Shown: positions 17,049 to 26,243, counted from the first letter of the stretch. The stretch: DNA of 64,000 nt from Pseudomonadota bacterium (GCA_018816865.1 JAHIUW010000041.1:1-64000), one strand, 5' to 3'. Notes: generated by a model from the letters alone, not told the origin. Made by a program: numbers and translations.

Positions 17049-18227
17049 CTAGACCTCCAGCGCCTTGAATGCGGGCAATTCCTTGCCCTCCATGAATTCC
17101 AGGAACGATCCGCCGCCCGTGGAAATGAACGTCACCTTGTCCGTCAGTCCGGCAAGTTTCAGGCAGGCGCCCGTGTCGCCGCCGCCGATGATGGTCAGGG
17201 CGTCCAGGTCAGCCACGGCCTTGGCCAGCCCCACGGAGCCCTTGCCGAAGACCGGATTCTCGAACAGGCCCACAGGGCCGTTCCAGACCACGGTGCGGGC
17301 GTCCTCCAGGGCCTTGGCCCAGCGCTTGACCGACTCGGGCCCGGCGTCGAGCACCATTTGATCGTCGCCGATGGCGTCGATGGGCACGGTGCCCGCGGTC
17401 TTCGTGTCGTCCGGGCCATAGCCCAGCACCACGTCCACGGGCAGCAACAGCTCCACACCCTTGGTCCGGGCATCAGCCATGATATTCTTGGCGGCCTCGA
17501 CCAGGTCGGGCTCAGCCAGGGATTTGCCCACGCCGTGGCCCATGGCCAGGAAGAACGTGTTGGCCATGGCCCCGCCGATAATGATCCGGTTGACCTTGGA
17601 CAGCATGTTCTGAATGATCGCCAACTTGGACGAGACCTTGGCCCCGCCGGAGATGGCCACATAGGGTCGGGCGGGTTTCTGCAAGGACTCTCCCAAAAAT
17701 TCCCATTCCTTCTTCAGCAGGAAGCCCCCGCATTTCTCCTTGGTGTAGGCGGGAATGCCCGTCATGGAGGCGTGGGCGCGGTGCGCAGTGCCAAAGGCGT
17801 CGCAACAATAAACGTCGCACAGGGACGCCAGGGCCTTGGCAAAGAGCTGATCCCCGCCCTCCTCGCCCGCGTGATAGCGCAGATTCTCCAGCATCAGGAT
17901 TTCGCCGGGAGCCACCGCGGCGGCCAGGGCCTCGACCTCGGGACCCACGCAATCCGGGGCCATCTTCACGGGACGGCCCAACAGCTCGGACAAGCGCCGG
18001 GCCACCGGGGCCAGAGAATACTCGGGCATCACCTTGCCCTTGGGCTTGCCCAAATGGGAACACAGGATCAAGGCGGCACCGTTTTTCAGGGCGTATTCCA
18101 GCGTCGCCAGACTGCCCTGGATGCGGTTGTCGTCGGTGATGACCCCGTCCTTGATGGGGACGTTATAATCCACCCGGATCAGGACCTTCTTGCCGGACAG
18201 ATCCATCTGATCGATAAAGCGAATCAC
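17049..18227 (-). CDS. pgk: phosphoglycerate kinase
   Basis: 392 residues, the usual length. It starts LSGKKVLIRVDYNVPIKDG (substrate-binding signature) and has GGAKVSSKL, WNGPVGLFE and GGGDTGACL (nucleotide-binding) motifs, carrying out the ATP-forming step of lower glycolysis. The start is taken as GTG 18227 because AAGGAG lies 7 bases upstream; the frame is open further up to 18317, but that extension (AAAAAPNTNPQARRR) is non-homologous and overlaps rimI. It is upstream of tpiA in the same operon; gapdh is not in the window. Confidence 0.96.
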   Translation of the reverse strand: MIRFIDQMDLSGKKVLIRVDYNVPIKDGVITDDNRIQGSLATLEYALKNGAALILCSHLGKPKGKVMPEYSLAPVARRLSELLGRPVKMAPDCVGPEVEALAAAVAPGEILMLENLRYHAGEEGGDQLFAKALASLCDVYCCDAFGTAHRAHASMTGIPAYTKEKCGGFLLKKEWEFLGESLQKPARPYVAISGGAKVSSKLAIIQNMLSKVNRIIIGGAMANTFFLAMGHGVGKSLAEPDLVEAAKNIMADARTKGVELLLPVDVVLGYGPDDTKTAGTVPIDAIGDDQMVLDAGPESVKRWAKALEDARTVVWNGPVGLFENPVFGKGSVGLAKAVADLDALTIIGGGDTGACLKLAGLTDKVTFISTGGGSFLEFMEGKELPAFKALEV

Positions 18228-18288
18228 GGCTCGTCTCCTTGCCTGAGGGTTGGTATTGGGCGCGGCTGCGGCCGCCTGCGTTCTTGTA

Positions 18289-18774
18289 CTACGCACCGCC
18301 GAGATTATCCAGATCAAGGCACATCAAAATGGCGTCTTCCCCGTTATCAGGGTAGTAGCCCTTGCGCACACCGGTTTCCTGAAAACCGAAAGATGCGTAC
18401 AGGGCCCGAGCCGCCGCATTGCCGAAGCGTACTTCCAAATGTGCGTTTTGTATGCCCATTTTTCGACAGATTTGCAAGACGAGAGACAGCAGCCGCCGCC
18501 CCGTTCCGCGCCTGCGCCCCTGGGGGGCCACGGCGATGTTCAGGATCTCCATCTCGTCCAGCACGTGGTAGAACGAACAGTAGGCCACAAGTTCCTCGCC
18601 GTCCTTGAGCCCAAAAACCTTAAAGACCTCACGCTCGAGCCCGAGCAAAAACTGCTCCTCCTTCCAGGGCGCGCTGAAACACTGCTGCTCCAAGGCCACC
18701 AGGGGAGCCAGGTCTGCGACCCCCAAGCGGTGGAAAGTCAGTTCTTCGCTGGACCGCACATCCTGTTTGCTCAT
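18289..18774 (-). CDS. rimI: ribosomal protein S18-alanine N-acetyltransferase RimI
   Basis: A 161-residue single-domain GNAT. The acetyl-CoA loop is VAPQGRRRGTGRRLL; the RimI-like segments are CFSAPWKEEQF, EILNIAV, LEVRFGNAAARALYASFGFQETGVRKGYYPDNGEDAILM. It acetylates the N-terminal Ala of ribosomal protein S18, or acts as a broader N-terminal acetylase as in many bacteria. It sits 61 bases upstream of pgk on the same strand and is divergent from the Nudix gene (54-base gap). Confidence 0.9.
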   Translation of the reverse strand: MSKQDVRSSEELTFHRLGVADLAPLVALEQQCFSAPWKEEQFLLGLEREVFKVFGLKDGEELVAYCSFYHVLDEMEILNIAVAPQGRRRGTGRRLLSLVLQICRKMGIQNAHLEVRFGNAAARALYASFGFQETGVRKGYYPDNGEDAILMCLDLDNLGGA

Positions 18775-18828
18775 GCGAGGGGCCTTTGCTATAGGTTGGC
18801 AGGGTCAAAAGACCCACCACACTCTGCC

Positions 18829-19368
18829 ATGCAACACCAACACAAACAATCGGAACAACACCCCGAATCCATCGAAATCATGGATTCCAACGACAGGCCC
18901 CTCGGGGTCATGCCCTTGGACGAGGCCCATCGTCAGGGTCTGCCGCACCGCTCGGTGTTGGTCATGCTCTACGACCAGGGTGGCAGGGTCTACCTGCAAC
19001 GGCGCAGCCACTCCAAATCCGTATATCCAGGCCGCTGGGATCTTTCCGCCACCGGCCACGTCAAGGCCGGCGAATCGCGCCAGGGAGCTGCCTTGCGTGA
19101 ACTGGAGGAAGAACTTCGGGTCCGCGCCTCAAGCCTGACCCTGCTGACCGAGGTCGCCGCCTGCCCGGAAACCCACTGGGAATTCGTGACCCTGTTTGCC
19201 GCGGCCGGAGTCGTCGGTGAGCCCTCGCCCAACCCCGACGAGGTCATGGACGGCATGTACCTCGACCGTGATGAGTTGGAGTCCATGATCGGCAATTTCC
19301 GGGAGATGCTGACCCCGGCCCTGGTCGCGGCCTGGGAAGGCGGCTACATCTACTCCCTCGAAGACTGA
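18829..19368 (+). CDS. Nudix hydrolase (YfcD / IPP-isomerase-like group)
   Basis: 179 residues. The Nudix box spans residues 76-98, with G76, E82, R90-E91, E94-E95, Leu replacing the usual Gly near its end. The upstream segment (EIMDSNDRPLGV.., HRSVLVMLYDQGGRVYLQRRS, YPGRWDLSATGHV) matches the YfcD-like group related to isopentenyl-diphosphate isomerase. The substrate is probably a nucleoside or isoprenoid diphosphate; this cannot be resolved here. Neither ATG 18829 nor the internal ATG at 18880 has a clear Shine-Dalgarno. Confidence 0.85.
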   Translation: MQHQHKQSEQHPESIEIMDSNDRPLGVMPLDEAHRQGLPHRSVLVMLYDQGGRVYLQRRSHSKSVYPGRWDLSATGHVKAGESRQGAALRELEEELRVRASSLTLLTEVAACPETHWEFVTLFAAAGVVGEPSPNPDEVMDGMYLDRDELESMIGNFREMLTPALVAAWEGGYIYSLED

Positions 19369-19416
19369 CCCCGCCCGGGGGACAAATCCCGCCCCAAGGC
19401 CAGCCTCGCAAAAAGG

Positions 19417-20211
19417 CTAGTCCCGCCCGAGAATCAAACCACTCAACTGGGCATGCAGCCGCCCGTTGCTGACCAGGATGTCCGGGGCTCCGGGCGTATA
19501 GGGAGTAATGCCGTCGAACCGGGTCACCGCGCCCCCGGCCTCCTCCACCAGCAGCCATCCCGCAGCCGTATCCCATGGCTTCAGGCGCATCTCATAGAAT
19601 GCATCCAGGCGGCCACAGGCCGTGTAGGCCAGGTCCACGGCGGCCGCGCCCATGCGCCGCACCCCACGCGTGGCGGGCAGCACCCGGGCCAGGGCCGCGA
19701 TGATGCTCTCAACATCCTCTGCCACGGAATACGGGAAACCGGTGGCCACCAAGGCGTTGACGGGCAGAATCGTATCCGTGACCCGCATCGGCTCGCCGTT
19801 CAGGAAGGCCCCTTCCCCACGCACGGCGTAAAAGGTCTCGTCCAGCAACGGGATGGAGATGATGCCCATTTCCACCTTTCCCGCATGCCACAGGCCCACG
19901 GAGACGGCCACCATGGGCAGGCCGTGAGCAAAATTGGTGGTTCCGTCCAGGGGGTCGATGATCCAGGTCAGTTCCCCTGGCTCAAGACTCTCGGCGCTTT
20001 CCTCGGCCATGAATCCGGCGTCGGGCAGGACCGGCGCAAGGCGCTGCTTCAGAAGATTCTCAACGGCCAGGTCCGTTTCCGTCACCAGATCGATGCGGCC
20101 CTTCATGGTGATGGTCTTGGGCCGGGTTCGGGCTACCTTGATCAGCTCCCCGGCCTCGTACACGGCGGTCAGGGCCTGGGCCAGCAACACGGGGGTCACG
20201 AAATCGCTCAT
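19417..20211 (-). CDS. suhB: inositol-1-monophosphatase family protein SuhB
   Basis: A 264-residue member of the Mg-dependent, lithium-sensitive phosphatase family. Metal-binding motifs are EES (MAEESAESL), WIIDPLDGTTNFAHG and the C-terminal WDTAAGWLLVEEAGG. It could hydrolyse inositol phosphates; in E. coli SuhB also joins rRNA antitermination complexes. It lies downstream of the mreB terminator on the same strand and converges with the Nudix gene (48-base gap, no clear terminator seen). Confidence 0.92.
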   Translation of the reverse strand: MSDFVTPVLLAQALTAVYEAGELIKVARTRPKTITMKGRIDLVTETDLAVENLLKQRLAPVLPDAGFMAEESAESLEPGELTWIIDPLDGTTNFAHGLPMVAVSVGLWHAGKVEMGIISIPLLDETFYAVRGEGAFLNGEPMRVTDTILPVNALVATGFPYSVAEDVESIIAALARVLPATRGVRRMGAAAVDLAYTACGRLDAFYEMRLKPWDTAAGWLLVEEAGGAVTRFDGITPYTPGAPDILVSNGRLHAQLSGLILGRD

Positions 20212-20238
20212 TTGCTTCCTCCCGGGGAGAGTCCCCGC

Positions 20239-20263
20239 AAAAAAGGCGGCCCGAAGGCCGCCT
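20239..20263 (-). terminator. terminator of mreB
   Basis: GGCGGCC (20245-20251) and GGCCGCC (20256-20262) with a 4-base loop. On the minus strand it is followed by T6. It separates mreB from suhB; suhB would then need its own promoter or readthrough. Confidence 0.9.
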
Positions 20264-20303
20264 GTCGATCATTATTGGCTTGAAGCCTTCGGTCCCAGTC
20301 CTG

Positions 20304-21329
20304 CTAGTTGATGTAGACCTTGCTGTAGGTCTTGAGATCATCAAGGGTTCGGCCGGTGCCCCGAACCACGGTGGTCAACGGATCGTCGTCAACGATGACG
20401 GTCAGATTCGTCTCGCGAGCCAGGAGCACGTCCAGCCCCTTGAGCAGTGCGCCGCCACCCGCCAGCAACAAACCGTTGGTGGCGATGTCGCCCACCAGTT
20501 CAGGCGGGGTCTTTTCCAGAGCGCGCTTCACGGCCATGACAATGGCCATCACGGGCTCATGGATGGCCTCGCGGATATTGGCATCGGTAATCTCGATGCG
20601 GCGCGGAGTGCCGTCCACCATGTTCTTGCCGGAGACCTCTCCGCGCAGTGTTTCTGGCAGCGGATAGGCCGAACCCAGGGCGATCTTGATGCGTTCGGCC
20701 TGGTTCTCGCCGATGAGCATCTGAAACTTGTCCTGGAAATAGCGTTGCACGGCCTCGTTCATCTCGTCTCCAGCCACCCGGGCGGACTCGGCGTAGGCCA
20801 CGGCGGAAAGCGAGATCACGGCGACCTCGGTGGTCCCGCCACCGATATCCACCACCATGTTGCCGATGGGCTCATGGATGGGCAGTCCGGCACCGATGGC
20901 CGCGGCCATGGGTTCCTCCACCAGCTTCACCTCGCGCACCCCGGATTGCAGGGCCGATTCGATGACCGCCCGCTTCTCCACCTGGGTGATGCCCGTGGGC
21001 ACACAGATCACGATCCGGGGTTTGATCAGGGACAAGCCCTTGATGGCCTTCTTCACGAAGAAGGAGATCATCTCCTTGGTCACCTCGAAATCCGCGATCA
21101 CGCCGTCCTTCAGGGGACGGATGGCCTTGATGCGGTCAGGGGTCCGGCCCAGGAAATCCTTGGCCTCCCTGCCCACGGCAATGATGTTCCCATTGTACGC
21201 ATCCATGGCCACCACCGATGGCTCATTGAGCACGATGCCGTCCTTGGGCGTGTACAAAAGGGTGTTGGCCGTGCCCAGGTCCATGGCCAAATCCTTGCCC
21301 AGCAGACCCAGAAGATGCTTGAATATCAT
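20304..21329 (-). CDS. mreB: rod shape-determining protein MreB
   Basis: 341 residues, the usual MreB length. Actin-fold nucleotide motifs are MDLGTANTLLY (phosphate 1), VVDIGGGTTEVAVISL (phosphate 2), and LLLAGGGALLKGLD (adenosine). It polymerises under the inner membrane to direct lateral wall synthesis. ATG 21329 is preceded by GGGGAG. Unlike the common mreBCD operon, no mreC follows: the next gene is suhB beyond a terminator. A GAF protein gene lies upstream on the same strand. Confidence 0.97.
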   Translation of the reverse strand: MIFKHLLGLLGKDLAMDLGTANTLLYTPKDGIVLNEPSVVAMDAYNGNIIAVGREAKDFLGRTPDRIKAIRPLKDGVIADFEVTKEMISFFVKKAIKGLSLIKPRIVICVPTGITQVEKRAVIESALQSGVREVKLVEEPMAAAIGAGLPIHEPIGNMVVDIGGGTTEVAVISLSAVAYAESARVAGDEMNEAVQRYFQDKFQMLIGENQAERIKIALGSAYPLPETLRGEVSGKNMVDGTPRRIEITDANIREAIHEPVMAIVMAVKRALEKTPPELVGDIATNGLLLAGGGALLKGLDVLLARETNLTVIVDDDPLTTVVRGTGRTLDDLKTYSKVYIN

Positions 21330-21369
21330 GGGATCTCCCCTTTTTACTCTAGGGTTTGTCCACAAGTTT

Positions 21370-21398
21370 ATTATATAAAAGTCTAGAAATTCTTCTAA
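21370..21398 (-). promoter_or_regulatory. promoter of mreB
   Basis: On the minus strand TTAGAA (21393-21398) and a consensus TATAAT (21370-21375) are separated by 17 bases, in an AT-rich stretch about 40 bases before the mreB ATG. Confidence 0.7.
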
Positions 21399-21457
21399 TA
21401 ATGTATGTCTATATACAATTCAAAACCGCACGGCAAGAGAAAGCGAAAGGGGACAGC

Positions 21458-22459
21458 CTATTTACCGGGATGGGCCAACCTGGTGCGGAGATAGAGATTT
21501 TCCAGAAACAGCGAAAGATTGTCCGAGGCCATCTCCACGAAAGTCTTCATGGACGGGGTGACCGGAACCAGATCAGTATGGCTCATGACCAGTACGCCAC
21601 GGGTCTTCTTGTGGATCATGAGCGGCAGCAGGACAAGACTCTTCAGGGGGGGGGTGGGCAGGTTGCGGCCAAAAAGCGACTGTCCCGCCGGGCAGCAATC
21701 TTTTTCACCCGAAAACATGGGCTGCCCGCTGCTGAAGACCCAGCCGATCAGCCCACTCTTGATGGGCAGACGATCCGGGGTCTCCGCACCTTGCGGGAAA
21801 AAGCCATCGGGGACGCCTTCCAGGAAGTAGCTCTTACCCAACTCGTCCCGCTCGGCGAGGAAACAGGAGGAGAAGCCGGTGGTCTGCGATACGACCCCCA
21901 GAAAATGCCCCAGATAGGTGGACCAACGGGGATAGTGTTTGCGCAGGGCGCTGATCACCTGCAGCGCGCTGTAATAGCACTGCTCGGCCTCGCCCTGGTC
22001 GGCGCGGAAGACGCTGGATTTGATATCGCAGGCCAAGCGGGCGAACAAGTCCAATATCTTCATATCCTTGTCGCTGAAGGAATACGTCCTGCGGGAGTCA
22101 AGACACAGGGCCCCACCCAAAGGCAGAGGGCAGCCCATGAAGGCCTTGATATTGTTCTCGGCATTGTCGACGTAGTAACCGAGGTGGCTTTTGCTGCGGT
22201 CGAAATTGTTGATCAGCAATGGTTTCTGGTTACGCAGAATCCAGCCGACCAATCCCTGTCCGGGGAGGATGACGGTCTGGTCGGCGATATGATCACCCAG
22301 ACTGAATTTGGCTGCCAGGGCAAAGCCGTCGCCTCCCCCCGCATCCGGCAGAAACAGGACCGAGGAGTAGGCGTCGAACACACTGCCGACGACGTTCAGG
22401 AATTTCTCTAGGCTATTGGAATCCATTGCAGCGCTGTCTTGCTCCCTTCCATGGTCCAC
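21458..22459 (-). CDS. GAF-domain protein, likely signalling or sensory
   Basis: 333 residues, no membrane segment. Two GAF-like modules can be traced: about 25-160 (SSVLFLPDAGGGD..LGDHIADQTVILPGQGLVGWILRNQKPLLI..MGCPLP..GALCLDS..YSFSDKDMKILDLFARL) and about 185-320 (SSCFLAERDELG..KSGLIGWVFSSGQPMF..LVLLPLMIHKKTRGVLVMSH). GAF domains bind small molecules or mediate dimer signalling; no output domain is attached, so it may work with a partner. The start 22459 has AGGTG ideally placed; ATG 22426 is an alternative. Proximity to mreB hints at, but does not prove, a cell-shape link. Confidence 0.75.
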   Translation of the reverse strand: MDHGREQDSAAMDSNSLEKFLNVVGSVFDAYSSVLFLPDAGGGDGFALAAKFSLGDHIADQTVILPGQGLVGWILRNQKPLLINNFDRSKSHLGYYVDNAENNIKAFMGCPLPLGGALCLDSRRTYSFSDKDMKILDLFARLACDIKSSVFRADQGEAEQCYYSALQVISALRKHYPRWSTYLGHFLGVVSQTTGFSSCFLAERDELGKSYFLEGVPDGFFPQGAETPDRLPIKSGLIGWVFSSGQPMFSGEKDCCPAGQSLFGRNLPTPPLKSLVLLPLMIHKKTRGVLVMSHTDLVPVTPSMKTFVEMASDNLSLFLENLYLRTRLAHPGK

Positions 22460-22543
22460 CTGCGGACCGTCTGGAAAACTACTCCAGCGACGATCTATTG
22501 AACAGTCTTTTTTCTGCGCCTGTCACCACGGGTAGATGTCCGA

Positions 22544-22990
22544 TCAAGCGGTGGCCGTTGCAAACCCTGCCCCTCCCCGGTCTCTGCCATGTCCACCCAT
22601 CGCCCTGGCACCCCAGAAATGCAAGACGGCAGAGAAGCGCTGACAATCAGACCGGGACCCGCAATCCGGCGACAGGACCGTACCCTTCGCTGGCGGCGGC
22701 CATTCCAGGCGCAGCGTCCTTTGCCGGGCTTGAGCCTCGGACGGCCCCTCTGGCGCTCGCATCCCAGCAAGAGATACAACCACACCGTCGACCGCAGCGA
22801 ACGTCCTCGCCGGGCGGAACACCCGGTTTCGCCTCCCCTCCAGCAACCAAGGGACAACATCGCCGTCGTTTCGGCTCCAGCTGCCTCCTGTTGAATCAGC
22901 CCCAGACACAACTCTCTCCCTGAGTCCACGAGCGTGGCACGGCCAATAACCCAAAACTATTCGCAGCGCAAAGAACAACCCCAGCATCAT
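22544..22990 (-). other. unexplained 0.7-kb region with a doubtful exported-protein frame
   Basis: Between the GAF gene and the promoter at 23081 I find no secure gene. The best minus-strand frame begins MPLPMMLGLFFALRIVLGYW, which could be a signal peptide, and later contains VVSLAGMRAPEG-like text faintly reminiscent of nuclease-type (SNc) folds. It has no Shine-Dalgarno, is Arg/Gly/Pro-rich, and the second minus-strand frame is equally open, as expected of shadow frames in GC-rich DNA. It may be a decayed gene. No hairpin with a T-run was seen. Confidence 0.25.
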
Positions 22991-23080
22991 GGGCAACGGC
23001 ATCGAACACGGGCTGTTTGAACAGCTTCGGCACCTGCATTTTCCCATGTGAGATTTTTTATACATTATCTCGACTTTATA

Positions 23081-23109
23081 TTGTCAATAGCCGGCAGGCC
23101 AGCTACACT
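23081..23109 (+). promoter_or_regulatory. sigma-70-type promoter for the unknown gene and gcvT
   Basis: TTGTCA (23081-23086), exactly 17 bases, then TACACT (23104-23109), after an AT-rich stretch. It lies about 75 bases before the ATG at 23188. Confidence 0.65.
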
Positions 23110-23187
23110 AACAGCCAAGGCGTCGCAGGCAACCTCAGGACTATGATTGTGACGCATCATCTCTACCGGAGGCATCAAGGCAAGGGC

Positions 23188-24933
23188 ATGACATTCAATT
23201 GGGATCAGGCGTTCACAAAAGTCAGGGAATTCAATCTGCACAGTGCAGGCGCAGACGATGTGCCCGTTCAGATTGCCACCCTTGCAGGACTCAAGCGCTA
23301 TCTCGATTGGACCCAGGTCAAGAACTGTCTGCTCAAGCCCTATTTCGAATCCGAGAACTACCCCTTGGTCGAATCCCGGGAATTGTTGCCTTCCTTTGAA
23401 TCCGACCCCTTCGAATACGCCCATCTGCCGGGTTTCTCCATGGTGGCCCTGGGCCGCCCCCTAAGCTACTTCTCCGAGATCTTCCAGTTCGATATCCTGC
23501 ACGACCTGCTGGGCGAATCCGACATCGGCCTGGACCATGCCTGCCCCCTGGAACGCGCCGTGCAAACCCAGAATAGGCAGGCCTTCCTGCACCGCCTCCC
23601 CAAGTACCTCCAGGACGACTTCAAAAAAGACTTCGTGCGCCAGGACCTGACCGCCCTTGAAAACTACCCGAAAGTGCTCAGATACTTGTTGGAGATGGAC
23701 AGGGCCCATGTCCTTGCCAAGGACAAGGGCGGCAACTTCCATCTGGCGGGGGTCTATGCCTCCCTGCCCTCGGATCTGGACACGGAGATCAAACGCTACG
23801 GCCTGAAGATCGGCAAATTTTCGGTGGGCGACAACGTGCGCTATGAATTGAACCGCCTGTTCGTCTACCAGTTCATGATGGAACTCTACGGATTCCCCAT
23901 CGTTTCCGAGCGCCGAACTTCAAGCGCCCTGTTCTCGCGCCGCCTGCAGCGCATGGGCGAGGACTTCATGGTGCGTGTGCTGGGCCAAAGCGACCGCACC
24001 ATCACCACGCTCTATTCGCACCCGCTGTCCAAGCGCTATCCCAGGGTGGAGAAGATTGCCCTGGTCCAGGTGGACCCGGACATGAAGGACGCCCTGCGCA
24101 TGCTTGGCCAGGGCCGCTACTTCGTGGACAAGAAAAAACGCGTGGTGATCCTGCGCGTGGTCTACCGCCAGCATAAATACAATGCAGACAACGTCCGCCA
24201 GGACCGTGCCCTGTCCGTGCTGCGCCAGGAAGTGATCCATCCCCTGTCCGGAAGGATCAACGACCGGGTGAACATCATCAAGGACGCCTCCAACATGTTC
24301 CTGCGCCTGAACGACATCGTTCGCGGCGAATTCACGGGGCGCATCGTCTACAAGCGCAACGAAGTGGTGGAAAACACCGACACGGACGAAAAGCGCCTGA
24401 AATTCCTGTTCGCCTGGCTCTCCAAGCACCAGCGCCGGATCATCGGCTACACCGACGATTTCTACTCCAACGTGGTCAAGGTCCTGGACAACTATCTGCT
24501 CAATCCCGAGCACTATGAAGTCTTCAACACCTTGAACGACCTCTACCAGGAGGTCTGGTCCAAATACAGCTACATCCAGCAGGCCAGAAAGACCCAGCTC
24601 CTGGAGAACCTGAGCCGACGCATGCACCGCGGTCAGCGTATCGGGTATCTGGAGATGTTGGAGACCATGAACGAGATCCTGCACCAGCTCAAATTTGAAA
24701 TAGTGAATTATTTTGAGGAGCTTGTGGATCGAGTCATCGCCATCGTGGAAAACATTCTGCACGACCCCTACCTGGTGCGCAAATACGTTTCCCAGAAGGA
24801 AGATCCCCTCTCCGGATACGGACTGGAAGTCCGCCGCAACTACGGCCGTCTGGTCGCCCAGCTTGACGAATTCAACTCCATCCGCAAGTCTCGCACAGAA
24901 CAGGGTGACAAGCCGCGGGCTCATGCTGTATAA
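23188..24933 (+). CDS. large conserved-looking protein of unknown function
   Basis: 581 residues; I do not recognise a family. No signal peptide or membrane helix is visible. It is rich in charged and aromatic residues and appears alpha-helical, with long helical stretches in the second half (for example LSVLRQEVIHPLSGRINDRV and YLEMLETMNEILHQLKFEIV). Codon composition is like the neighbours, arguing for a vertically inherited gene. ATG 23188 follows AAGG; ATG 23143 in frame would add 15 basic residues. gcvT follows after 51 bases on the same strand, so the two probably share the promoter at 23081. Confidence 0.75.
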   Translation: MTFNWDQAFTKVREFNLHSAGADDVPVQIATLAGLKRYLDWTQVKNCLLKPYFESENYPLVESRELLPSFESDPFEYAHLPGFSMVALGRPLSYFSEIFQFDILHDLLGESDIGLDHACPLERAVQTQNRQAFLHRLPKYLQDDFKKDFVRQDLTALENYPKVLRYLLEMDRAHVLAKDKGGNFHLAGVYASLPSDLDTEIKRYGLKIGKFSVGDNVRYELNRLFVYQFMMELYGFPIVSERRTSSALFSRRLQRMGEDFMVRVLGQSDRTITTLYSHPLSKRYPRVEKIALVQVDPDMKDALRMLGQGRYFVDKKKRVVILRVVYRQHKYNADNVRQDRALSVLRQEVIHPLSGRINDRVNIIKDASNMFLRLNDIVRGEFTGRIVYKRNEVVENTDTDEKRLKFLFAWLSKHQRRIIGYTDDFYSNVVKVLDNYLLNPEHYEVFNTLNDLYQEVWSKYSYIQQARKTQLLENLSRRMHRGQRIGYLEMLETMNEILHQLKFEIVNYFEELVDRVIAIVENILHDPYLVRKYVSQKEDPLSGYGLEVRRNYGRLVAQLDEFNSIRKSRTEQGDKPRAHAV

Positions 24934-24984
24934 GGCATGCGCACGCTGAATGCCACCCTTCTCCCTTTCCCCTAGGAGGATCCG

Positions 24985-26067
24985 TTGTCAGATCTCTTGA
25001 AAACCCCTCTGCATGCCTGGCATGTGGAACATGGCGCCAAGATGGTCCCCTTTGCCGGGTGGGACATGCCCGTGCAATACACCGGCATCCTGGAAGAACA
25101 CCACCACACCCGCACCAAGGCCTCGATCTTCGATATCTGCCACATGGGTGAATTCAAGCTCATGGGCGCCAAGGCCAAATCCGCGCTGGCATCCATCGTC
25201 ACCCATAACCTGAATACCCTGGGTCCCGGGCGCTGCCGCTATGGCTTCCTGCTCAATGAACAGGGCGGCATACTGGATGACCTGATCGTCTATTGCCTGG
25301 CCGACAACGAATACATGCTCGTGGTCAACGGCGCCCGCTCGGATGGCGACTATGCCTGGATCAAGTCCCACCTGCCCGAGGACATGTTCTTCGAGAACAT
25401 CTCGGACATGACGGCCAAGATCGATCTCCAAGGCCCAGAAGCCTGCAAGGTCCTCAATCGCCTGATGGGCGAGGACTGGAGCTTTCTGTCCTATTTTTCC
25501 TGCAAGAAGGACGAGTTCGACGGCGACCCGCTGCTCATCAGCCGCACCGGATACACCGGCGAGTTGGGATACGAGCTCTACCTGCGCGAAGACAAGGCCC
25601 TCAAGCTCTGGAACAAGCTGGCCTCCATCTCGGGCGTCAAGCCCGCAGGCCTTGGCGCACGTGACACCCTGCGCCTGGAGATGGGCATGGCCCTCTACGG
25701 CCAGGACCTGGACGAGCACCACACCCCCGCCGAGGCGGGCATGGGCTCTTTCCTGAAATCCGAGGCCGATTACATCGGCAAGGCCCACGCCCTGGATGTC
25801 CGCGAAAGCCTGATCCCCCTGACCCTGGAAGGCCGGCGTGCCGCGCGCCACGACGATCCGGTACTGCTGCCCTCGGGCGAAGAAGTCGGCCGGGTGACCA
25901 GCGGTTCCTTCGCCCCCAGCCTGGGGCACTCGGTGGCTCTGGCCTATGTGAAGTCCGAACACGCCGCGCAGGATGAATTCCTGCTGGGCAAGGGCAACAA
26001 GAAGCTCACGGGCAAAAAGGCCGACCTGCCTTTCTACACCCAGGGCACGGCCCGCATCAAACTCTAA
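24985..26067 (+). CDS. gcvT: aminomethyltransferase (glycine cleavage T-protein)
   Basis: 360 residues, standard length. It shows VPFAGWDMPVQY, FDICHMGEFKLMG, NGARSDGDYAWI, the SRTGYTGELGYELYL motif and the C-terminal GRRAARHDDPV..VGRVTSGSFAPSLGHSVALAYV. It transfers the methylene group from the H-protein-bound intermediate to tetrahydrofolate, releasing ammonia. The start is TTG 24985 with AGGAGG 5 bases upstream. The other glycine-cleavage genes are not in this window, and the 51-base gap upstream is too small for a glycine riboswitch. A terminator follows. Confidence 0.95.
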   Translation: MSDLLKTPLHAWHVEHGAKMVPFAGWDMPVQYTGILEEHHHTRTKASIFDICHMGEFKLMGAKAKSALASIVTHNLNTLGPGRCRYGFLLNEQGGILDDLIVYCLADNEYMLVVNGARSDGDYAWIKSHLPEDMFFENISDMTAKIDLQGPEACKVLNRLMGEDWSFLSYFSCKKDEFDGDPLLISRTGYTGELGYELYLREDKALKLWNKLASISGVKPAGLGARDTLRLEMGMALYGQDLDEHHTPAEAGMGSFLKSEADYIGKAHALDVRESLIPLTLEGRRAARHDDPVLLPSGEEVGRVTSGSFAPSLGHSVALAYVKSEHAAQDEFLLGKGNKKLTGKKADLPFYTQGTARIKL

Positions 26068-26093
26068 CCCGCACAAGTTTCGCAATCATTCCG

Positions 26094-26124
26094 GGCCCCG
26101 CCGTGCTGCACGGCGGGGCCTTTT
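26094..26124 (+). terminator. terminator of gcvT
   Basis: GGCCCCGCCGTG (26094-26105) pairs with CACGGCGGGGCC (26109-26120), followed by T4. Confidence 0.9.
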
Positions 26125-26170
26125 GCGTGGCAACCCCCACCCTACGCACAGAGTCTCCCCCTCAGCAGTC

Positions 26171-26200
26171 TTGTATTTCAAGGCGAATTGATGGCATACT
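26171..26200 (+). promoter_or_regulatory. promoter of the hybrid sensor kinase gene
   Basis: TTGTAT (26171-26176), an 18-base spacer and CATACT (26195-26200), 44 bases before the ATG at 26244. Confidence 0.5.
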
Positions 26201-26243
26201 GCAACATGCCCACAACCGCCGGAGAAAAACAGGATCCCACGCA

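Noticed and set aside
16479-18608. 709-codon open frame antisense to tpiA, pgk and rimI
   Set aside because: It lies opposite three genes with unmistakable motifs; its translation is low-complexity His/Gly/Gln-rich, typical of shadow frames in GC-rich DNA.
23920-24924. 334-codon minus-strand frame inside the unknown 581-residue gene
   Set aside because: The plus-strand frame is longer, has promoter and normal residue composition; the antisense translation is Val/His/Gln-rich filler.
24934-24984. glycine riboswitch before gcvT
   Set aside because: Only 51 bases, no tandem aptamer possible, and the gene is probably read from the upstream promoter.
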